Source: Pseudooctadecabacter jejudonensis
GTDB taxonomy: Bacteria; Pseudomonadota; Alphaproteobacteria; Rhodobacterales; Rhodobacteraceae
DNA: 64,000 nucleotides
Direction of reading: 5' to 3'
Assembly (NCBI RefSeq): GCF_900172275.1
Contig: NZ_FWFT01000004.1
Location: forward strand, 62,001 to 126,000
Made by a program: the position numbers and the translations under genes. The notes beneath the pieces were generated by a model, which saw nothing but the letters and a program-made list of their open reading frames with translations, was not told the origin of the DNA and searched no databases. The first letter of the stretch is position 1; each line of letters begins with the position of its first letter. This document shows, piece by piece, positions 9,650 through 19,045 of the stretch.

Positions 9650-10234
9650 CTATCCTACATCCGTCCGCCCACGGCGATCATGCCGCAGGTTCGCATAAAG
9701 CACATGATTGCGCCAACGCCCGTTGATCTGCAAATAGGCCTGCGCCACGCCCTCGTACTTATAGCCACAGGTTTCCAGCAGACCGCGTGACGGTGTGTTT
9801 TCAGGCAAACAGCCCGCCTCAATGCGGCTCAAATCCAGCGTGTTGAACGCATAATGCACCACGGCCTCAATGGCTTCCCGCATATAGCCCTGCCGTGCAT
9901 AAGCTTGCCCGATCCAATATCCTGTCGTGCCCGCCTGCGCAGGCCCGCGCCGGATATGATCCAGCGTGATGGCGCCCAAAACGCTCTTATCGCTGCGCCG
10001 GATCAAAAACAGGGGCACGGCGGTGCCGTTGGAAATGGATCGCTGCGCCCAGTAGACACGGTTGGTGAAACTCTTGCGGGTCAAATGATCTGCGGCCCAT
10101 GTGGGCTCCCACGGCTGCAAAAACGCCGCGGACTCCTGTCGTAAGGCAGCCCATTGGCGAAAGTCGGAATGGATGGGCGGACGCAGGGTCAGGCGCTCCG
10201 TCTCCAGGCGGACCTTGCGACGCACCCGCAACAT
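9650..10234 (-). CDS. RimJ/RimL-type GNAT N-acetyltransferase
   Basis: A 194-aa GNAT protein of the RimJ/RimL type that acetylates N-termini of ribosomal or other proteins. It begins with the characteristic LETERLTLRPPIHSDF, has GYWIGQAYARQGYMREAIEA as acetyl-CoA loop and ends with NTPSRGLLETCGYKYEGVAQ. Its start overlaps the stop of the M16 protease gene (TGATG), implying translational coupling in the SURF1-thrC-M16-GNAT unit. Confidence 0.9.
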   Translation of the reverse strand: MLRVRRKVRLETERLTLRPPIHSDFRQWAALRQESAAFLQPWEPTWAADHLTRKSFTNRVYWAQRSISNGTAVPLFLIRRSDKSVLGAITLDHIRRGPAQAGTTGYWIGQAYARQGYMREAIEAVVHYAFNTLDLSRIEAGCLPENTPSRGLLETCGYKYEGVAQAYLQINGRWRNHVLYANLRHDRRGRTDVG

Positions 10235-11499
10235 CAGGCCACCAATCGGGCTTTCAACGCATCAAGTTCCGGCGCGTCATCCACGGGGCCATAAAGGGCC
10301 AAGGCCGTTCCGGCAGATGTAATCAACTCACCGCCAAAAGCCCGCACGTCACCGGTCGTGACGGCATCAATCCGCGCGATCGTGTCATCAATCGTCGGCA
10401 CCTCACCCCAAATCGCGACCATCCGCGCCAGACGTTCCGCGCGGTTTGACGGACTTTCCAGTCCCATCAACATTCCCGCTTTCATCTGCGCCCGTGCGCG
10501 GGCCACTTCTTCGGCACTCATATCGTCGGCTGCGCGCTTCATCTCGTCCATGGTCAGCGTCGCAAGCTCGGCCAGATCCTCAGCCGAGGTGCCGGCATAA
10601 ACCGTCATCATGCCCGTATCGGCATAGGCGCCCGCTTGGGCAAATATCGTATAACACAGGCCGCGGTTTTCACGCAGTTCCTGAAACAAACGGCTCGACA
10701 TGCCGCCGCCCATGGCGATGGCATGGATCTGGGCCGTATAGATGCCCGGATCGCGATAATTCGGCCCTTCAAAGGCCAGCGCAAAATGGGCTTGTTCCAA
10801 CCCCTTAACGACCCGACGTTCGCCACCGGCAAACGCCGCCGCCTGGGCCGCTGGCGGCCGGGACCGGCGCGGCAGGTGACCAAAAAGCTTTTCTGCCAAG
10901 GCCAACAGCTGATCGGGATCAACAGCACCCGCCGCCGACAGGATCATCTGATCGGGGCCGTAATGCTCCCCCACAAAATTCGAAAGATCGTTGCGCGCAA
11001 AACTGCTGACCCGCTCGGTGGGTCCCAAAATCGTGCGGCCGAGGGCTTGATCGGGGAACGCTTCTTCCTGCAGCCAGTCGAAGATAATATCGTCCGGTGT
11101 GTCCAACGATTGACCGATCTCTTGCAAGATCACACCGCGCTCAACCTCGATCTCGTTTTGGTCGAACACGGGGTTCAGCAGGATATCCGCAATCACATCC
11201 AAAGCCAGCGGCACGTCGTTTTCCAAAACACGCGCGTAATAGGCCGTCATTTCGCGCGACGTATAGGCGTTTATGTAGCCGCCCACGTCCTCAATCTCTT
11301 CGGCAATCTGCAACGCGGACCGGCGATCGGTGCCTTTGAACGCCATATGTTCCAGAAAATGCGCGATGCCGTTCTGTTCGGGCCGTTCATGGCGCCCGCC
11401 TGCCATCACCCAAATCCCTAAGGAGGCGGATTTGAGGCCAGGCATTTGTTCCGTCACGATGCGGAACCCATTGGACAAGGTGTGCTGCTGGACGGTCAC
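10234..11499 (-). CDS. M16 family zinc peptidase (pitrilysin/processing-protease type)
   Basis: A 421-aa M16B-type peptidase. The inverted zinc motif HFLEH is at residues 47-51, and Glu127 in ERGVILQEIG sits 76 residues after it, the spacing of the third zinc ligand in M16 enzymes, so the catalytic half is intact. It starts with GTG, overlapping the thrC stop by four bases (GTGA). Bacterial relatives resemble mitochondrial processing peptidase beta and are often linked to thrC. No inactive partner subunit lies next to it, so it probably works as a homodimer. Confidence 0.92.
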   Translation of the reverse strand: MTVQQHTLSNGFRIVTEQMPGLKSASLGIWVMAGGRHERPEQNGIAHFLEHMAFKGTDRRSALQIAEEIEDVGGYINAYTSREMTAYYARVLENDVPLALDVIADILLNPVFDQNEIEVERGVILQEIGQSLDTPDDIIFDWLQEEAFPDQALGRTILGPTERVSSFARNDLSNFVGEHYGPDQMILSAAGAVDPDQLLALAEKLFGHLPRRSRPPAAQAAAFAGGERRVVKGLEQAHFALAFEGPNYRDPGIYTAQIHAIAMGGGMSSRLFQELRENRGLCYTIFAQAGAYADTGMMTVYAGTSAEDLAELATLTMDEMKRAADDMSAEEVARARAQMKAGMLMGLESPSNRAERLARMVAIWGEVPTIDDTIARIDAVTTGDVRAFGGELITSAGTALALYGPVDDAPELDALKARLVA

Positions 11500-12881
11500 T
11501 GTTTAATCCGTTCCTTGATCAGGGTTTGCAGCGCCGCCAGATCATTTGGCACCTGCGTCACGCGTTCGTCCCGCTCATACAGGTCCGCCATGTGCGGCGG
11601 CAAGGGGGGATGCAGCCCCGTTGCCTTTTCCACAGCAGCCGGGAATTTGGCGGGGTGCGCCGTGGCCAGCGTGATCATCGGGGTGGCAGATTGATGGGCG
11701 TCGGCCACATGCACGCCAACGGCGGAGTGGGGGCACAGCAATTCGCCAGAGCGTGTCAGCTCAGACGTGATCGCGTGGAACGTCTCATCCTCCGATGCGC
11801 GGCCGGATGCGAAGGTCTCGCGCAACATCTCAATGGCACCCTGGCTGATGGTGAAAGCGCCTTTGTCCTTTAGGTCTGCCATTTGTTCGGCCACGGTTGC
11901 GCCATCGCGCCCGTTGGCCTCAAACAGCGCACGTTCGAAATTGGACGACACCTGAATGTCCATCGACGGACTGATGGACGGCGTTACGCCTTCCTTCACC
12001 TGCGCGCCGGTTTCCAGCGTGCGGTGCAGGATGTCGTTCTGGTTCGTTGCGATCACCAGCTTATCCACCGGCAGCCCCATGCGTTTGGCGATGTAGCCCG
12101 CAAAAATGTCACCGAAATTGCCTGTGGGCACGGTGAAGGACACAGGCCGCAGCGGCGCGCCCACGGCCACAGCGGAGGTGAAGAAATAGACCACCTGCGC
12201 CAGCACGCGCCCCCAGTTGATCGAATTGACGCCCGCAAGGTTCACCCCATCGCGAAAGTCGAAATCGTTGAACATATCCTTCAGCGCGGCCTGACAGTCA
12301 TCAAAATCGCCATCCAGCGCCAGGGCATGCACGTTGCTTTCGGTGGGCGTGGTCATCTGGCGGCGCTGGACCTCAGACACGCGACCGTGGGGGTAGAGGA
12401 TGAAGACGTCGACGTTGCTCAGGCCCCGAAACGCTTCAATCGCCGCCGATCCTGTGTCGCCCGATGTGGCCCCTACAATCGTGATCCGATTGCCCGACCG
12501 CGTAAGAGAGGCCTGAAACATCTGCCCGATCAACTGCATCGCGAAGTCTTTGAACGCCAGTGTGGGGCCGTGGAACAGCTCCAACAGAAAGTGGTTGTTG
12601 TCGAGCTGTTTCAAGGGCGCGCGCGCGGCGTGGTTGAAGCCCGCGTAGGCCGTGTCGATCAGATTGCGAAACTCATGATCGGTGAACGTCTCGCCGATAA
12701 AAGGCTTCATCACCGTGAAGGCCACGTCCTCATAAGATGCGCCCGCCATTGCGGCGATTTGATCGGTGCTCAGCGTCGGGATCTCTTCCGGTACATACAG
12801 GCCACCGTCGCGGGCAAGGCCTGTCATCATGGCCTCTTCAAACGTCAGCTTCGGGGCGGTCCCACGGGTTGAGACATACAT
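11496..12881 (-). CDS. thrC: threonine synthase
   Basis: A 461-aa PLP enzyme converting O-phosphohomoserine to L-threonine. The PLP-binding lysine is Lys111 in FHGPTLAFKDFAMQ, and GATSGDTGSAAIEAF is the phosphate-binding stretch. Length and N-terminus (MYVSTRG) fit the long proteobacterial ThrC class. Two adjacent ATGs (12884 and 12881) follow a GGAAGGA site; either may serve. It sits between SURF1 (about 2-4 bases upstream) and the M16 protease gene (4-base overlap), a compact unit. Confidence 0.96.
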   Translation of the reverse strand: MYVSTRGTAPKLTFEEAMMTGLARDGGLYVPEEIPTLSTDQIAAMAGASYEDVAFTVMKPFIGETFTDHEFRNLIDTAYAGFNHAARAPLKQLDNNHFLLELFHGPTLAFKDFAMQLIGQMFQASLTRSGNRITIVGATSGDTGSAAIEAFRGLSNVDVFILYPHGRVSEVQRRQMTTPTESNVHALALDGDFDDCQAALKDMFNDFDFRDGVNLAGVNSINWGRVLAQVVYFFTSAVAVGAPLRPVSFTVPTGNFGDIFAGYIAKRMGLPVDKLVIATNQNDILHRTLETGAQVKEGVTPSISPSMDIQVSSNFERALFEANGRDGATVAEQMADLKDKGAFTISQGAIEMLRETFASGRASEDETFHAITSELTRSGELLCPHSAVGVHVADAHQSATPMITLATAHPAKFPAAVEKATGLHPPLPPHMADLYERDERVTQVPNDLAALQTLIKERIKQ

Positions 12882-12885
12882 CATA

Positions 12886-13560
12886 TCAAGTGTCCTTCCG
12901 GCGCAATCCACGCGCCACATAAAAGATCGTCATCGCCCCCCACACGATCGCCAGCAGGCCCCATGTGATGGCATATTCCAGATGGTCGTTCTTGATCGTC
13001 CGCGTGTCGACGGGCAAGGGCGTCAAACGCGGGTCATAATCCGACGCGGCAGCCAAAACCACGAGGACAGGGTCCGTGTTCAGGGCTGCCGCCATGGCGG
13101 GCACGTCGCGGGCGTACCATTCATCTCCGTCGGGAGCCTGGTCTGAAACATCATCGGGCCAGATCAGATTGCCTTGGACCGTGACGGTCTGTGTTGCGGG
13201 GGCCGCGGCCTGTGCGGCGGTGTCGTCTTTTTCCAACAGGCCCTGATCGACCATGATGCGCCGACCCTCGCGGGTTTCAAACGCAGAAATGATGCGGTGG
13301 CCGGTGCCTGCGGGCGTGCCACTGTCAAGAAAGCGCAGTTCCTCCCCCGTGGGGGTGCCTTGCAGGATCACGGTCAGGTAATTGTCCGCCTCCGGGTCAA
13401 CCGTTTCGGGAAGCGGAACAGGATCGGCAGTCAAGCGGGCCTCGATCTGTGCGATCACCGCCTCTTTCCACTCAAGCCGGTTGATCTGCCACACCATAAG
13501 GTGCAGCAAAATCGCAATGCCGCCTGCGCCGATGATCACTGGGAAAAGGAGTTTACGCAT
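12886..13560 (-). CDS. SURF1 family cytochrome oxidase assembly protein
   Basis: A 224-aa SURF1/Shy1 homologue that helps insert heme a into subunit I of aa3-type oxidase in the inner membrane. It has the family layout: one N-terminal membrane helix (about 3-22), a periplasmic domain, and a C-terminal helix (YAITWGLLAIVWGAMTIFYV). GNLIWPDD and LEYAITWGLLA are SURF1-like segments. The ATG at 13560 (MRKLLFPV) has AGGA upstream; the longer frame would read through the terminator hairpin at 13579-13614. It follows ctaE in the oxidase cluster. Confidence 0.92.
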   Translation of the reverse strand: MRKLLFPVIIGAGGIAILLHLMVWQINRLEWKEAVIAQIEARLTADPVPLPETVDPEADNYLTVILQGTPTGEELRFLDSGTPAGTGHRIISAFETREGRRIMVDQGLLEKDDTAAQAAAPATQTVTVQGNLIWPDDVSDQAPDGDEWYARDVPAMAAALNTDPVLVVLAAASDYDPRLTPLPVDTRTIKNDHLEYAITWGLLAIVWGAMTIFYVARGLRRKDT

Positions 13561-13578
13561 TGCGGGTCCTGCAGATGA

Positions 13579-13614
13579 AAAACGCGCGAGGGGAGGATCC
13601 CCCACGCGCGTTTT
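13579..13614. terminator. strong two-sided terminator between ctaE and SURF1
   Basis: AAAACGCGCG (13579-13588) pairs with CGCGCGTTTT (13605-13614), and an inner GGGG/CCCC extends the stem after one mismatch. Both strands end in T runs, so it can work in either direction. It lies 45 bases after the ctaE stop and only 19 bases before the SURF1 start. Confidence 0.75.
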
Positions 13615-13658
13615 GTTCATGTCAGACGGGCAAGGTCAAGTGACCGAATGGGTCGGTC

Positions 13659-14462
13659 TTACTGGCCCCAGACGTAGACGGCGGCAAAGAGGAACAGCCA
13701 CACTACGTCAACGAAGTGCCAGTACCATGCAGCGGCCTCAAACCCGATGTGTTTTTCAGCGGTGAAGTGGCCGCGACGCACACGCAGGTAGCACACGAAT
13801 AGGAAGATCGTGCCGATCACAACGTGGAACCCATGAAAGCCTGTCGCCATAAAGAAGTTCGCGCCATAGATATTGCCTGCAAGGCCAAAGGCTGCGTGGC
13901 TGTATTCATAAGCCTGGAAGAACGTAAAGATCACGCCCAGAACAACGGCCAAAATCAAGCCGTTTTTGACGTCTTCTTTGTTGTCTTCATGGACCAGCGC
14001 GTGGTGCGCCCATGTGGCCGCCGCACCGGAACACAGCAGGATCAGCGTGTTGATCAGCGGCAGGTGCCATGGATCAAACGTCTCGATCCCGGCGGGGGGC
14101 CATTGGCCATCCACGGCGGGGGACTGTGGGCCCATGGGGTACATGGCGTGCTTGAAGAACGACCAGAACCATGCCGCGAAGAACATGACTTCGGACATGA
14201 TGAACATGATGAAGCCATAGCGCAGGCCGATGCGGACGACGGGTGTGTGGTCGCCCTGATGGCTTTCGACGATGACCTCAGCCCACCATGCGTACATGCA
14301 GTAAAGAACACCCGCGAAGCCCATCAGGAACATGTAAGGGTTGTCTTTTGTATCCATCCAGACAACTGCGCCAAACAACATGACGAACACGGCAACGCCG
14401 GTCAGAAGCGGCCAGATCGACGGCGGCAGAATGTGATAATCGTGGTTTTTTTCGTGGGCCAT
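13659..14462 (-). CDS. ctaE: cytochrome c oxidase subunit III
   Basis: A 267-aa seven-helix inner-membrane subunit of aa3-type cytochrome c oxidase. The stretch [19 protein letters not shown] carries the conserved membrane Glu. [17 protein letters not shown] and the C-terminal [19 protein letters not shown] are typical. It is the last gene of the ctaC-ctaB-small-ctaG-ctaE run and is followed by a strong hairpin terminator. Subunit I (ctaD) is not in the window. Confidence 0.97.
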   Translation of the reverse strand: MAHEKNHDYHILPPSIWPLLTGVAVFVMLFGAVVWMDTKDNPYMFLMGFAGVLYCMYAWWAEVIVESHQGDHTPVVRIGLRYGFIMFIMSEVMFFAAWFWSFFKHAMYPMGPQSPAVDGQWPPAGIETFDPWHLPLINTLILLCSGAAATWAHHALVHEDNKEDVKNGLILAVVLGVIFTFFQAYEYSHAAFGLAGNIYGANFFMATGFHGFHVVIGTIFLFVCYLRVRRGHFTAEKHIGFEAAAWYWHFVDVVWLFLFAAVYVWGQ

Positions 14463-14503
14463 AGTCGGTGTTCCCCTGGCGTTTAGGTCTTGGCGGTTTG
14501 GTC

Positions 14504-15127
14504 TTAATTCAGGTCAGGCGTTGTTCCGATGTCCAACGCCGCTTGTTCGTCTGCCCCAAGGGCAGCCTGTTCAATCTCTTCGGGCAAATCGTTCCGGTGG
14601 AACGTATAGCCTAAGGTGATGGTGTGTACATACTGGCCTTCACGGTCATCGACGATTGCAGGATCCACAAAGAAGGTCACTGGCATGTTGATCGTCTCAC
14701 CCGGTTGCAAAACCTGCTGTTCGAAACAAAAGCAATCGATCTTGTCGAAAAACGCGCCTGCTTCATAGGGGGCAACGTTGTAGGACGCCGCACCTGCGAT
14801 GGGCTGATCGGTCGGGTTTGTGGCCTCATAAAAGGCGAGTGCAGTTTCGCCGATACGCACTTCCATTTCACGCTGCACGGGCTCGAATGTCCACGGCATG
14901 TCGCGCGCGGTTGAGCTGTCGAACCGGACCGTGATGGTTTGATCCAGGATCACGTCGGACCCGGTAGACACGACGTTCGTCGCCCCACCAAAGCCGGTGA
15001 CGCGGCAGAACCAATCGTAAAACGGCACCGACGCCCATGCGAGGCCGCCCATCAGAAAAACCACGCTGACCGCTTGGGTTGCGGTGCGGGTTGGGCCTTC
15101 GGGGATGCGGTTGAAGGGGTTGAACAT
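14504..15127 (-). CDS. ctaG: cytochrome c oxidase assembly protein CtaG/Cox11
   Basis: A 207-aa Cox11-type copper chaperone that delivers copper to the CuB site of subunit I. One N-terminal membrane helix anchors a periplasmic domain. The copper motif CFCF is at residues 132-135, within [17 protein letters not shown], and a further conserved Cys is at 41. Its ATG overlaps the stop of the upstream small gene by one base (TGATG). All hallmark residues are present. Confidence 0.96.
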   Translation of the reverse strand: MFNPFNRIPEGPTRTATQAVSVVFLMGGLAWASVPFYDWFCRVTGFGGATNVVSTGSDVILDQTITVRFDSSTARDMPWTFEPVQREMEVRIGETALAFYEATNPTDQPIAGAASYNVAPYEAGAFFDKIDCFCFEQQVLQPGETINMPVTFFVDPAIVDDREGQYVHTITLGYTFHRNDLPEEIEQAALGADEQAALDIGTTPDLN

Positions 15128-15387
15128 CAGTTGCTTGCCTCCTCGTTCTGCGGTGCGGTGGCCGCACGTTCTGCGGCGCGTTCTTCGGCAGCCTCAAGCG
15201 CGCCGGGTTCCAGCTGCGGGCGCGCCACGTGGTCAAACCGTTCCAACTGGCGGATGTCGCTTAGCCCCAGAACCTTGACCACAGTCAGACCGAAAACGAT
15301 GCCGATCAGGCCGAACAACAGCAGGAAAACCCCGATGTTACGGCCTTTGCGGCGCTGGTGCATTTCATGTTCGACCTTCATCGCCAT
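15127..15387 (-). CDS. small single-span membrane protein of the cytochrome oxidase cluster
   Basis: An 86-aa protein with a basic N-terminus (HQRRKGRN), one membrane helix (IGVFLLLFGLIGIVFGLTVV) and an Ala/Glu-rich tail. A similar small gene sits between ctaB and ctaG in many alphaproteobacteria and is sometimes annotated as a CtaF/CoxF-like assembly factor, without firm proof of function. It starts 3 bases after the ctaB stop and overlaps ctaG by one base, so coupled expression with the oxidase assembly genes is very likely. An in-frame ATG two codons on is an alternative start. Confidence 0.85.
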   Translation of the reverse strand: MAMKVEHEMHQRRKGRNIGVFLLLFGLIGIVFGLTVVKVLGLSDIRQLERFDHVARPQLEPGALEAAEERAAERAATAPQNEEASN

Positions 15388-15390
15388 GGC

Positions 15391-16332
15391 TTACCACCCC
15401 GCCCAGGCTGTGAGCCCGTAGGCACGCAGCAGCGCTTCGATCAACAGCGCGGTGAAGTGGCCGAACAAATAGTAAAGCGAAACCTTGAACGTGTGTTTTT
15501 CCACCGCATGATTGTCGGCGTCACTGTCCGCATCAGTGCGCGTCCAGATGTCGTAACAGCCTTTGAGGAACCACAGGTTCAGCGCAACGGCCACGGCCAG
15601 ATAAAACGGGCCACCAACGGAGGTGAACCCAAGCCACAGAGCGACCACAACGAGAGGCACGCAATAGCCCAGGATGTGGTTGCGCGTTGCCTTGCGGCCG
15701 TGGGTTTCTGTCAACATAGGCACATTTGCGTCGCCGTAGTCAGATTTCACAAACAGTGCCAATGCCCAGAAATGCGGGGGCGTCCACATAAAGATGAGTG
15801 CGAACATCAGAACGCTTTCGATGCTTATCCCACCAGTGGCCACAGCCCAGCCAATCATCGGGGGGAAGGCACCTGCAGCACCGCCGATCACAATGTTCTG
15901 CGGGGTCGAGCGTTTCAGCCACATGGAATAGATGACGGCGTAAAAGAAGATCGTGAAGGCGAGCAGACCCGCCGCAAGCGCGTTTGTCGCCAAAAACAGC
16001 AAAATGACAGCGAAGAAGGACAGGGCCAAGCCAATGCCCAGCGCCTCACCCGGTTGTACGGCACCAGACGGAATCGGCCGATTGACCGTGCGTTTCATCA
16101 CGGCGTCGATGTCCGCATCCCACCACATATTCAACGCACCAGAGGCCCCTGCCCCCACTGCAATGCACAAAATCGCAACAAACCCGACAAACGGGTTCAC
16201 GCCAACAGGGGCCACCAACAGCCCAACGAGCGCCGTAAACACCACCAGTTGCATGACACGCGGCTTCATCAGGGCGAAATAATCGCCCATCTGCGCGTCT
16301 TGCGTCTGCGTATGGTTGGTTGCGTCTGTCAT
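15391..16332 (-). CDS. ctaB: protoheme IX farnesyltransferase (heme O synthase)
   Basis: A 313-aa UbiA-superfamily membrane enzyme that farnesylates heme B to heme O, the precursor of heme A for the oxidase. The allylic diphosphate motif is in NMWWDADIDAVMKRTVNRP, and the second conserved region around YTxxLKRSTPQNIVIGGAAG appears as YSMWLKRSTPQNIVIGGAAG. About eight or nine helices are visible. The ATG at 16332 (MTDATNH) is favoured over the upstream frame start. It lies 84 bases after ctaC, consistent with one operon. Confidence 0.96.
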   Translation of the reverse strand: MTDATNHTQTQDAQMGDYFALMKPRVMQLVVFTALVGLLVAPVGVNPFVGFVAILCIAVGAGASGALNMWWDADIDAVMKRTVNRPIPSGAVQPGEALGIGLALSFFAVILLFLATNALAAGLLAFTIFFYAVIYSMWLKRSTPQNIVIGGAAGAFPPMIGWAVATGGISIESVLMFALIFMWTPPHFWALALFVKSDYGDANVPMLTETHGRKATRNHILGYCVPLVVVALWLGFTSVGGPFYLAVAVALNLWFLKGCYDIWTRTDADSDADNHAVEKHTFKVSLYYLFGHFTALLIEALLRAYGLTAWAGW

Positions 16333-16416
16333 GGCTGCCTTATCACATTGCATGAAGTAGTTTCAGGGCGGGCCTCGGCGGTGTGCCTGACCCCGCCCGT
16401 CAAGACTGCGGACCGC

Positions 16417-17271
16417 TTATGCGGGGAATTCGACCTTGGCCTCGGCCAACCACTCTTCATAGACGGCTGGATCGACGACCTTGACCGTGATGGGCATGTA
16501 GGCGTGGTCCTTGCCGCACAGCTCAGAACACTGGCCAAAGTAGATGCCTTCACGCTCGGCCTCAAACCACAGTTGGGCGAAACGTCCAGGCACGGCGTCC
16601 TGCTTCACTCCGAAAGACGGGATCGTCCAGGAATGGATGACGTCAGCACCGGTAACCGTCATCACGACAGTTGCACCCACAGGAACGACAACAGCGGTGT
16701 CTGTGGCCAGACGGAATTCATCCTCAGAGTATCCGGCTTCTTCAAGCTGGGCGATGATGTCGTCGTTCAAATTCCCTTCGTTGTAGCCGATCATGTAGGA
16801 CTCAAAAAACACGTCTTCGTCCGTGTACTCATAAGACCAGAACCACTGGTATCCCGTCACGGTGATATTGATGTCACCCTCTGGGATCTCCTGTTGCTTG
16901 AACAGCACCGGCAGGGAAAACGCGCCGATGAACACAAGGATCACGATCGGCACGACGGTCCATGCGACCTCCAGCGGGGAATTGTGGGTGAACGTCGCAG
17001 GCTCAGGGTTACGCTTGGCGTTGTAGCGGATGATGACCCAAGCCAGCAGCCCCACGACGAACAGCGAGATGATCGTGATGATCACCAGCAACATGCCGTC
17101 CAGCCAAACCAGATCACGCATCAGCTCAGTCGCGGCGGGCTGAAACCCTGTCGCACCCGGAGTGGGCGCGCCCACGATCTCAAGGTCCTCAATGGCGGTT
17201 TGTGCCTGCGCTGCCGTGGCGCCAAAAGCGGCGGCGGCTGCCAAACCCATACGTTTTGCGAAGTTCATCAT
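16417..17271 (-). CDS. ctaC: cytochrome c oxidase subunit II
   Basis: A 284-aa CuA-bearing subunit that receives electrons from cytochrome c. A signal peptide ends near AQAQTA (residue 25), followed by two membrane helices (about 57-80 and 102-124). The CuA ligands are all present: His213 (IHSWTIPSFG), Cys248, Cys252, His256 and Met259 (GQCSELCGKDHAYMP). YQWFWSYEY (141-149) is the aromatic electron-entry stretch. Two ATGs in a row (17271, 17268) may serve. It is divergent from tldD. Confidence 0.97.
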   Translation of the reverse strand: MMNFAKRMGLAAAAAFGATAAQAQTAIEDLEIVGAPTPGATGFQPAATELMRDLVWLDGMLLVIITIISLFVVGLLAWVIIRYNAKRNPEPATFTHNSPLEVAWTVVPIVILVFIGAFSLPVLFKQQEIPEGDINITVTGYQWFWSYEYTDEDVFFESYMIGYNEGNLNDDIIAQLEEAGYSEDEFRLATDTAVVVPVGATVVMTVTGADVIHSWTIPSFGVKQDAVPGRFAQLWFEAEREGIYFGQCSELCGKDHAYMPITVKVVDPAVYEEWLAEAKVEFPA

Positions 17272-17457
17272 AGGTGTCTCGATCCCTTGCTTGGCGCGGG
17301 GCTGTGCGCCGACTTGGTTGTTCCCATGGTTCCGTGCAGACGGAATCCCGTTGTATTCAGGCGGGGTCATCCCATATCCTGTTCAGCAACTCAAGCGATC
17401 CAGACGTGTCAAACCGTCGCTTTTTGATCCAAATCAGAGAAACAGTCAGGAAAGTTC

Positions 17458-18879
17458 ATGGCGCACGACCCATTCCGCCCGTTTGAAACGAATCTGGATC
17501 ACGATCGTGCCCTCGATCTGGTCCGGCAGGCCACCGCAGGCGCCGATGACGGAGAGCTGTTTTTGGAACGCCGCCGGTCTGAGGTTCTGGCCTATGACGA
17601 CGGGCGCGTGCGCACTGCCAGTTATGACGCCTCCGAAGGGTTCGGTCTGCGGGCCGTGCGCGGTGAGGTTGCAGGCTATGCCCATTCGACCACCATCGAC
17701 GAACACGCCCTGAAACGTGCAGTCGAAACCGCACGGCTGGCCGTCGGTGCGGGCGGCGGCACATTGGCAGACGCCCCCAAAGGCACCAACACCCACCTTT
17801 ACACCGATGCCGCCCCCATGGCCGAGGCGACATTTCCCGCCAAGATCGATCTTCTCAAGGAAATCGACGCATTTTGCCGCGATCTGGATCCACGCGTGGT
17901 GCAAGTCAGCGCGACCTTGGCCGCGTCCCACCAAGAGGTCTTGATCCTGCGGCCTGAAGGCACGTTGGTGACAGACACGCGGCCCATGGCGCGGTTGAAT
18001 ATCTCCGTCATTGTCGAAGACAACGGGCGCCGTGAAAGCGGTGGCATGGGCGGCGGCGGGCGCACGGGCCTTGTGGGGTTGATCAGCCCTGATCATTGGC
18101 AACCTGTGGCGCGTGAGGCTTTGCGCATTGCGCTGGTTAACCTCGACGCGGAACCCGCACCAGCCGGTGTGATGGATGTTCTGCTAGGCCCCGGCTGGCC
18201 CGGGATCTTGCTGCATGAGGCCGTGGGGCATGGCCTTGAGGGGGATTTCAACCGCAAGGGCACCTCTGCCTTCGCGGGCCTGATGGGCCAACAGGTCGCG
18301 GCCAAAGGTGTGACCGTGCTGGACGATGGCACAATCCCCGACCGGCGCGGATCCATTACCGTTGACGACGAAGGCACGCCATCGGGCAAGAACGTCTTGA
18401 TCGAGGACGGCATTCTCGTAGGCTATATGCAAGACCGTCAGAACGCCCGCCTGATGGGGGTTGAACCAACAGGCAACGGCCGCCGTGAAAGTTTTGCGCA
18501 CATTCCGATGCCCCGCATGACCAACACCTATATGTTGGGCGGCGAGGCAGACCCCAAAGACATGCTCGCCGGTTTGCAGGACGGCATTTATGCTGTGGGC
18601 TTCGGTGGCGGTCAGGTGGATATCACGAACGGCAAGTTCGTCTTTTCGTGCACCGAGGCCTACCGCGTGAAGAACGGCAAGGTCGGCGCGCCCGTCAAAG
18701 GGGCCACGTTGATTGGCGACGGGGCCACTGCGATGAAACAGGTTCGCGGCATCGGCAATGACATGACGCTTGATCCCGGCATCGGCAATTGCGGCAAGGC
18801 TGGCCAGTGGGTGCCTGTGGGTGTTGGACAGCCCTCGCTGTTGATTGGGGGACTGACCGTCGGGGGTGCCGCGGCCTAG
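17458..18879 (+). CDS. tldD: metalloprotease TldD
   Basis: A 473-aa TldD subunit. With TldE/PmbA it forms a zinc protease that trims unfolded peptides, as in microcin B17 maturation and CcdA turnover. The zinc site HEAVGHGLEGD has His253, Glu254 and His258. The C-terminal IGNCGKAGQWVPVGVGQPSL is characteristic. TldD is the catalytic partner; the partner gene is not here. It is divergent from ctaC across about 186 bases that must hold both promoters. Confidence 0.96.
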   Translation: MAHDPFRPFETNLDHDRALDLVRQATAGADDGELFLERRRSEVLAYDDGRVRTASYDASEGFGLRAVRGEVAGYAHSTTIDEHALKRAVETARLAVGAGGGTLADAPKGTNTHLYTDAAPMAEATFPAKIDLLKEIDAFCRDLDPRVVQVSATLAASHQEVLILRPEGTLVTDTRPMARLNISVIVEDNGRRESGGMGGGGRTGLVGLISPDHWQPVAREALRIALVNLDAEPAPAGVMDVLLGPGWPGILLHEAVGHGLEGDFNRKGTSAFAGLMGQQVAAKGVTVLDDGTIPDRRGSITVDDEGTPSGKNVLIEDGILVGYMQDRQNARLMGVEPTGNGRRESFAHIPMPRMTNTYMLGGEADPKDMLAGLQDGIYAVGFGGGQVDITNGKFVFSCTEAYRVKNGKVGAPVKGATLIGDGATAMKQVRGIGNDMTLDPGIGNCGKAGQWVPVGVGQPSLLIGGLTVGGAAA

Positions 18880-18923
18880 AGAGGCCGCTCCCCCCCCCGA
18901 ACCTCAAAACAGGGGGGGCCATT
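18871..18923 (+). terminator. paired hairpins at the tldD stop
   Basis: GCGGCC/GGCCGC (18871-18888) spans the tldD stop, and a C run (from 18890) can pair with the G run at 18912-18918 across the intervening AAC-rich loop. There is no clear T tract, so termination is only possible. Confidence 0.3.
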
Positions 18924-18987
18924 TATGGGGAGGGCACGTCACAGTATGTCAAAAAACGTCACAAACCCTTTCTAAACAAGGCGTTTG

Positions 18988-19002
18988 ATAACCTTTCGTT
19001 AA
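18988..19002 (+). promoter_or_regulatory. CtrA-like box upstream of dprA
   Basis: ATAA-CCTTTCG-TTAA matches the CtrA full site TTAA-N7-TTAA except for the first base, and continues into TTAACC, the preferred half-site. It lies 44 bases before the dprA start. CtrA control of dprA is known from Rhodobacter capsulatus gene-transfer-agent recipients; use of this particular site is inferred. Confidence 0.4.
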
Positions 19003-19045
19003 CCCCTTTTCTCTAATCCTGATTCTGCAGCAGGCGGAGTATAGG